Source: an uncultured Clostridia bacterium (GTDB lineage Bacteria > Bacillota > Clostridia > TANB77 > CAG-508). From it: 41,918 bases of DNA. The stretch's first letter is position 1; each line of letters starts with the position of its first letter. The position numbers were made by a program, and so were the translations under genes. Shown here piece after piece: positions 41,545 to 41,918 of the stretch. Below the pieces are notes generated by a model. The model worked only from the letters and a program-made list of their open reading frames with translations, did no database searches and was not told the origin of the DNA. The stretch covers positions 1 to 41,918 of the forward strand of contig CANQPV010000003.1 in the NCBI GenBank assembly GCA_947625825.1. The letters are read 5' to 3'.

Positions 41545-41918
41545 TCATTTTTCATTAACAAATATTTTATTAAAAATTGTTTTTACAAATTCATTATCAT
41601 TCATTTTATTTTCTAAATACTTGTTGAAATTATCTTCATTTATCTCATTACTTTTTATATCATTATAATTAGGATATAAGTTTTCAATTTGTTTTCTATT
41701 TACTTTGTATGAATTACCACTAAAATTAAAAGTAATATCTTGAACATTATCAATTAAAGAAAATATAGATACAGTATTATATAATAAACATTTTTCTAAA
41801 TATTGATTTTCATTTATATACCAGTCTGTAATATGATAATCAATAGTTAATCCTAAATTTTCTGAATCTATTTCAAACACATATCCGTACTCTGAAAGAG
41901 GCAAACTATCTATTAAAT
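41545..41918 (-). CDS. DUF4825-like protein, C-terminal part (cut by window end)
   Basis: The reading frame stays open to the window edge, so only the last roughly 124 residues are visible. The pattern LPLSEYGYVFEIDSENLGL, then YLEKCLLYNTVSIFSLIDN and FSGNSYKVNRKQIENLYP, fits DUF4825-type extracellular domains of Bacillota. A TTG at 41904 could look like a start but lies inside the conserved part. The upstream portion, probably with a signal or membrane segment, is outside the window. Function unknown. Confidence 0.6.
   Translation of the reverse strand, partial: LIDSLPLSEYGYVFEIDSENLGLTIDYHITDWYINENQYLEKCLLYNTVSIFSLIDNVQDITFNFSGNSYKVNRKQIENLYPNYNDIKSNEINEDNFNKYLENKMNDNEFVKTIFNKIFVNEK

Overview
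The window is AT-rich, roughly 27-30% GC by eye, and looks like a chromosome segment of a Bacillota bacterium, most probably a gut-type member of Clostridia. Supporting signs are the yaaL(DUF2508)-bofA neighbour pair, AGGAGG-type ribosome sites, TTGACA/TATAAT promoters with 17-base spacers, several TTG/GTG starts, a monoderm type IV pilus locus with a PilM-PilN fusion, and a cell-wall thioester adhesin. I do not assign a species.

Layout. 0-11 kb is housekeeping: an rRNA methyltransferase and a pseudouridine synthase, uvrC divergent from glmS, purA, a yaaL-bofA block with a cation antiporter, then serS-engB. This stretch carries three copies of a 135-bp hairpin-forming repeat. 11-16 kb holds a GC-richer small gene, gltX-DUF951, a hicAB toxin-antitoxin pair whose toxin is frameshifted, and RNase J with a leader of about 310 nt. 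16.7-17.9 kb is a ROK-family sugar kinase between GACCTGTCCC-type repeats, one of which supplies the end of its reading frame.

17.8-27.2 kb is a complete type IV pilus operon on the minus strand: pilMN, pilO, a PilP-like gene, major pilin, pilD, two minor pilins, pilB, pilT, pilC. Upstream come a TPR membrane protein with uppP, and inorganic pyrophosphatase. The pilins lack the usual Glu at +5, and the prepilin peptidase lacks the usual GxGD motif.

30.6-33.4 kb is a small accessory region at a tRNA-Leu(UAA) gene. The tRNA 3' end is repeated twice downstream, and each copy is followed directly by a terminator hairpin. This looks like two accreted mini-islands without an integrase. The first carries an XRE regulator with an inverted-repeat operator, a compact pseudoknotted RNA with its own promoter and terminator, a probable PBECR-type nuclease-domain gene, a gene remnant and a second structured RNA. 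The second carries a RelB/ParE-type toxin-antitoxin pair, again with a one-base frameshift in the toxin.

33.5-41.9 kb faces the cell surface and signalling: a degenerate-receiver GGDDF protein co-transcribed with a membrane-anchored Ig-like protein, a 1266-residue thioester/isopeptide adhesin, a GC-rich Cys-containing small protein, an HD-domain protein with an extra N-terminal domain, and the edge-truncated end of a DUF4825-like gene. The most interesting new material is the tRNA-Leu accretion site with its pseudoknotted RNA, followed by the paired toxin frameshifts.
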